From: Microbacteriaceae bacterium | GTDB lineage: Bacteria > Actinomycetota > Actinomycetes > Actinomycetales > Microbacteriaceae | DNA length: 64,000 nucleotides | Direction of reading: 5' to 3' | Assembly (NCBI GenBank): GCA_025463565.1 | Contig: JAODAT010000075.1 | Span: 1 to 64,000, forward strand | Shown: one piece after another, positions 60,845-64,000 of the stretch | Numbering within the stretch: the stretch's first letter is position 1 | Layout of the letters: each line of letters begins with the position of its first letter | Made by a program: the position numbers and the translations under genes | Notes under the pieces: model-generated | What the model saw: only the letters and a program-made list of their open reading frames with translations | What the model was told of the DNA's origin: nothing | Databases searched by the model: none

Positions 60845-61996
60845 TCAGTGCACCGTGCCGGGCACCGGCAGCCGGCGGATGCCCTCCAGCAGATCCGCCT
60901 CGCTGGCGGCGGCGCAGAGACGGATCCAGCCCTCCCCGGATCGCCCGAATGCACTGCCGGGGGCTACCGCGACCCGCTCGTGCAGCAGGAACCGCTCTGC
61001 CCAGCCTGCGACATCCCCGCCGGTGGCGTGCGAGACATCCACCCACAGGTAGAAGGCGCCGGCGGGCACGATGTGACGGAAACCGAGTTCGTCGAGCAGC
61101 GATGCGCCCGCGGTGAGGTTCGACAGGTAGTGCCGCCGCGCGTCCGCGACATGCTCGTGGTCGCCGGTGATCGCGGCGACCGCAGCGATCTGGTCCGGCA
61201 TCGCGACACATCCGATGGACGCCTCCTGCAGCGTACGCATAACCGTGCTGAGACCGGGCGGCGTGACCAGGTAGCCCACGCGGGCTCCGGTCAGCGCGTA
61301 GGTCTTCGACAGCGAGAAGACGCTGAACACACGATTGTCATGATCGAGGCTCGCCATGCTGGTGTGACGCTCGCCGTAGGTGAAGTATTCATAGACCTCA
61401 TCGCTCAGCACCCACAGGTCGTGACGTTTGGCGAAGTCGAGCAGCTCCAGCTGCAGGTCCCGACCGAGCACAGTACCGAGCGGGTTGGATGGCGAATTCA
61501 CGATGAGCACCCTGGTGCGATCGGTGACCAGGCGCTCGAGTTCGTCGAGGTCGGGCAGAAAGTCGTTCTCCGCGCGCAGGTTATACGGCACCGGCTCGAC
61601 CTCGAGCATCCGCGCACTCATGGTGAAGGTCGTGTACCCCGGGTCGGGAACCAGCACCTGGTCGCCGGCGCCGAGCAACATCCGCATGGCCACATGCAGC
61701 GCCTGCGTGCCGCCGACCGTCACCCAGACCTGTTCGACATCGACCTCGATGGCGTTCTCGCGGGCGAGCTTCGCCACGATCGCCTCGCGCAGCGGGCCGA
61801 TTCCACCGTTCGGCGTGTATCCGGTGAGGTCGTCCGCCCAGGCCTGCGCGCCCGCGGCGAGGATGTGGGGCGCCCCCGGCTGGTCGGGCTCACCGACGCC
61901 GAGAGAGATCACGTCGTCGAGTTCCACCGCGATCTCATAGATGCGACGGATGCCCGACTCGGGAACGGAGGCGATGTGCGGCGCGAGAGACGGCAT
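60845..61996 (-). CDS. PLP-dependent class I/II aminotransferase
   Basis: VNSPSNPLGTVL; SDEVYEYFTYG; SLSKTYALTGARVGYLV. Confidence 0.93.
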   Translation of the reverse strand: MPSLAPHIASVPESGIRRIYEIAVELDDVISLGVGEPDQPGAPHILAAGAQAWADDLTGYTPNGGIGPLREAIVAKLARENAIEVDVEQVWVTVGGTQALHVAMRMLLGAGDQVLVPDPGYTTFTMSARMLEVEPVPYNLRAENDFLPDLDELERLVTDRTRVLIVNSPSNPLGTVLGRDLQLELLDFAKRHDLWVLSDEVYEYFTYGERHTSMASLDHDNRVFSVFSLSKTYALTGARVGYLVTPPGLSTVMRTLQEASIGCVAMPDQIAAVAAITGDHEHVADARRHYLSNLTAGASLLDELGFRHIVPAGAFYLWVDVSHATGGDVAGWAERFLLHERVAVAPGSAFGRSGEGWIRLCAAASEADLLEGIRRLPVPGTVH

Positions 61997-62180
61997 GCTG
62001 ATACCGTACCGGCGTGCCCGGCTCCGATTGCCTTGAGGCTCCGGCTACGGTAATGTTGCCTGTTGGCTTGCGCGCAGTGTTCGGTATCGAATGCTTTCGC
62101 GATTCGCAGCCCGGATCCCACCCAAACTGGAACCGGTTCGCGGCTGCCCCCATCATTTCCTCAACAAGAAAGCAACACAC

Positions 62181-62441
62181 GTGGCAAACATCAAGTCGCA
62201 GATCAAGCGCATCGGCACCAACAAGAAGTCGCAGGAGCGCAACAAGGCCGTCAAGAGTGAGGTCAAGACCGCTATCCGCGCGACCCGCGAGGCCGTCGTC
62301 GCCGGCGACAAGAGCAAGGCCACCGCTGCCCTGCTCGTCGCGAGCAAGAAGCTCGACAAGGCCGCCAGCAAGGGCGTGCTGCACAAGAACCAGGTCGCGA
62401 ACCGCAAGTCGGCCATCGCCAAGCAGGTCGCCGCGCTGTAA
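62181..62441 (+). CDS. rpsT: 30S ribosomal protein S20
   Basis: [36 protein letters not shown] start. Confidence 0.97.
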   Translation: MANIKSQIKRIGTNKKSQERNKAVKSEVKTAIRATREAVVAGDKSKATAALLVASKKLDKAASKGVLHKNQVANRKSAIAKQVAAL

Positions 62442-62458
62442 CAGCGAGAAACTTCGCG

Positions 62459-62485
62459 GAACCCCGTCACGGTGTGGCGGGGTTC
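62459..62485 (+). terminator. rpsT terminator hairpin
   Basis: GAACCCCGTCAC-GGT-GTGGCGGGGTTC then TTCGGTTT. Confidence 0.82.
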
Positions 62486-62600
62486 TTCGGTTTAAGCGGG
62501 TTGAGCTCAAGTTGAGCTCAAGCAGTCGCCCAACGAAGCGCAGCTTCGTCGGCGCTGGCGTCGCGCGATTGCAATGCAATCGCCATAGCTCCAGCGCGCC

Positions 62601-63614
62601 CTAGTTACCTCGAACCGAGATGACGCCGATCATGCGCTCGATCGCGAAAACCGGGTCGCGACCGCCGCCCTTTACCGCGGCATCCGTCTCGGCGAGTAGT
62701 TCGATGCTGCGGCCGAGACCCGATTCGTCCCAGCCCTGAAGGTCGCGTCGAGCCCGGTCTACCTGCCAGGGCGCGAGCCCGAACTGCTGCGCGAGCTGAC
62801 CCGCCGAACCGCGGTTGCCGAAGATCTTTGCCATGGTACGCAGCTTGCTCGCGAAGGCGGCGACGATCGGGACGGGATCGGCCCCGGAGGCGAGGGCGTG
62901 CCGCAAGAGAATCAATGCCTCTCCGTGGCGGCCCGCGATAGCCGTGTCCGCGACCCGGAAGGCGTTCGTCTCGACCCGGCCAGAGTAGTACTTCTCGACC
63001 GTGGCCTCGGTGATCTCTTCCGCCGAATCCTGAAGCAGCTGCTGGCAGGCCGCGGCAAGTTCTGCGAGGTCGTCGGAGAATGCCGCGGTGAGAGCGCGAA
63101 GCGCGCCGCCGGTCACCCTCCGGTTCTCCGCGGCGAACTCGGCCGCCGCAAAATCGTACTTCTCTGCGTCTTTCTTGAGTTCGGTGCAGACGATCTCGAT
63201 GCCGCCGCCGAGTCCGCCACGCAGCGCATCGAGCAGCTTCTTGCCTCGCACTCCCCCGGCGTGCCGAAGCACCAGGTAGGTGTCGTCCGCCGGCGACTCG
63301 AGGTAGCGCAGGGTCTCGGTGATGAATGCGTCCGTGCACTTCTCCACCCCGGTCACCCGAATCATGCGCGGTTCGGCGAACAGCGACGGGCTGGCGAGAG
63401 TGATCAGCTCGCCGGGGCTGTAGTCGTCGGCGAGCAGATCGCTGACTTCGAGGCTCGGATCCTCCGCCCGAAGAGTGTCGCGCAACATTCGAATAGCCCG
63501 CTCGGCGAGAAAGTCCTCGGTGCCGGAGACCAGAAGCACGGGGGCCGGTCTGATGCGATCCCAGGCCAGTTGCGGGATGGCGACGGGCGCTTTCGCTGCC
63601 GGCTTGCCTGCCAT
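62601..63614 (-). CDS. holA: DNA polymerase III delta subunit
   Basis: PVLLVSGTEDFLAERAIRMLRDTL; LAQQFGLAPWQVDRARRDLQGWDESGLGRSIELLAETDAAVKGG. Confidence 0.92.
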   Translation of the reverse strand: MAGKPAAKAPVAIPQLAWDRIRPAPVLLVSGTEDFLAERAIRMLRDTLRAEDPSLEVSDLLADDYSPGELITLASPSLFAEPRMIRVTGVEKCTDAFITETLRYLESPADDTYLVLRHAGGVRGKKLLDALRGGLGGGIEIVCTELKKDAEKYDFAAAEFAAENRRVTGGALRALTAAFSDDLAELAAACQQLLQDSAEEITEATVEKYYSGRVETNAFRVADTAIAGRHGEALILLRHALASGADPVPIVAAFASKLRTMAKIFGNRGSAGQLAQQFGLAPWQVDRARRDLQGWDESGLGRSIELLAETDAAVKGGGRDPVFAIERMIGVISVRGN

Positions 63615-63675
63615 CCGCGTCCCACCTCTCGTCGTTCGCTTAACCCTAACGGCGGCTGCCGTCACAGCCGCGCGG

Positions 63676-64000
63676 TCAGTGCTGTGTGAGCTTGGCCGCC
63701 GGCATCGATCGCTCCGTCCACACGGTTTCACCGCCGCCGGGCAGGGGCGACACCAAAATCATCCCTTCGTAGTCGGTGCGGAAGGCGAGCGTGCCCGCGC
63801 GGTTAAGGATGCCGAGCAGCCGGTCCGTCGGATGCCCATAGGTATTGCCGAGGCCTACGCTGATCAGCCCCACTGTTGCCTTGATCGTCTGGTACATCTG
63901 TTCGTCCTGGTCCGCTGACCCGTGGTGTGCCACCTTCACGACATCGACCTTTCCAAGGGTCGGATTCGCACCGAGCACCCGCGACTGCGGCTGGTCGCCA
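63676..64000 (-). CDS. comEC: ComEC/Rec2 C-terminal part (truncated at window edge)
   Basis: ...GDQPQSRVLGANPTLGKVDVVKVAHHGSADQDEQMYQ MBL-fold HHGS motif; frame open to window end. Confidence 0.85.
   Translation of the reverse strand, partial: GDQPQSRVLGANPTLGKVDVVKVAHHGSADQDEQMYQTIKATVGLISVGLGNTYGHPTDRLLGILNRAGTLAFRTDYEGMILVSPLPGGGETVWTERSMPAAKLTQH

Overview
The window is 64 kb of a high-GC actinobacterial chromosome. Synteny and protein style suggest Microbacteriaceae (inference). Most of it is housekeeping DNA on the minus strand: dnaG-dgt-dusB, glyS, uppS-recO-ddl-alr, leuA, era-CorC-ybeY-phoH-HIT-rsmE-dnaJ-hrcA, hemW, lepA, rpsT, holA, comEC. It also has two tRNAs, several two-component systems, ABC transporters and an AfsR-like regulator. 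I see no rRNA, CRISPR array, prophage or intact IS.

The outstanding signal is a family of 11 intergenic inverted-repeat elements. Their arms are GGAAATTCAGGAC(TTTGG/AATGG) ... (CCAAA/CCATT)GTCCTGAATTTCC. The 13-mer GGAAATTCAGGAC is invariant in all 23 arms, while the interiors look unrelated. Element length is nevertheless quantised: six are exactly 92 bp and five are 79-81 bp. Arm-centre spacings are 74 and 61-63 bp, about 7 and 6 helical turns. Two accessory-looking genes (a SnoaL-like gene between dgt and dnaG, and a DUF559/AbiEi-like gene between frnE and glyS) are bracketed by these elements. I do not recognise this family.

Secondary findings include: two further inverted-repeat types; a leuA leucine leader peptide with attenuator; a CIRCE site; a histidine kinase that lost its phospho-acceptor His, paired with a REC-only regulator; a 45-aa two-Cys ORF coupled to a DsbA-like gene; and several operator-like palindromes.
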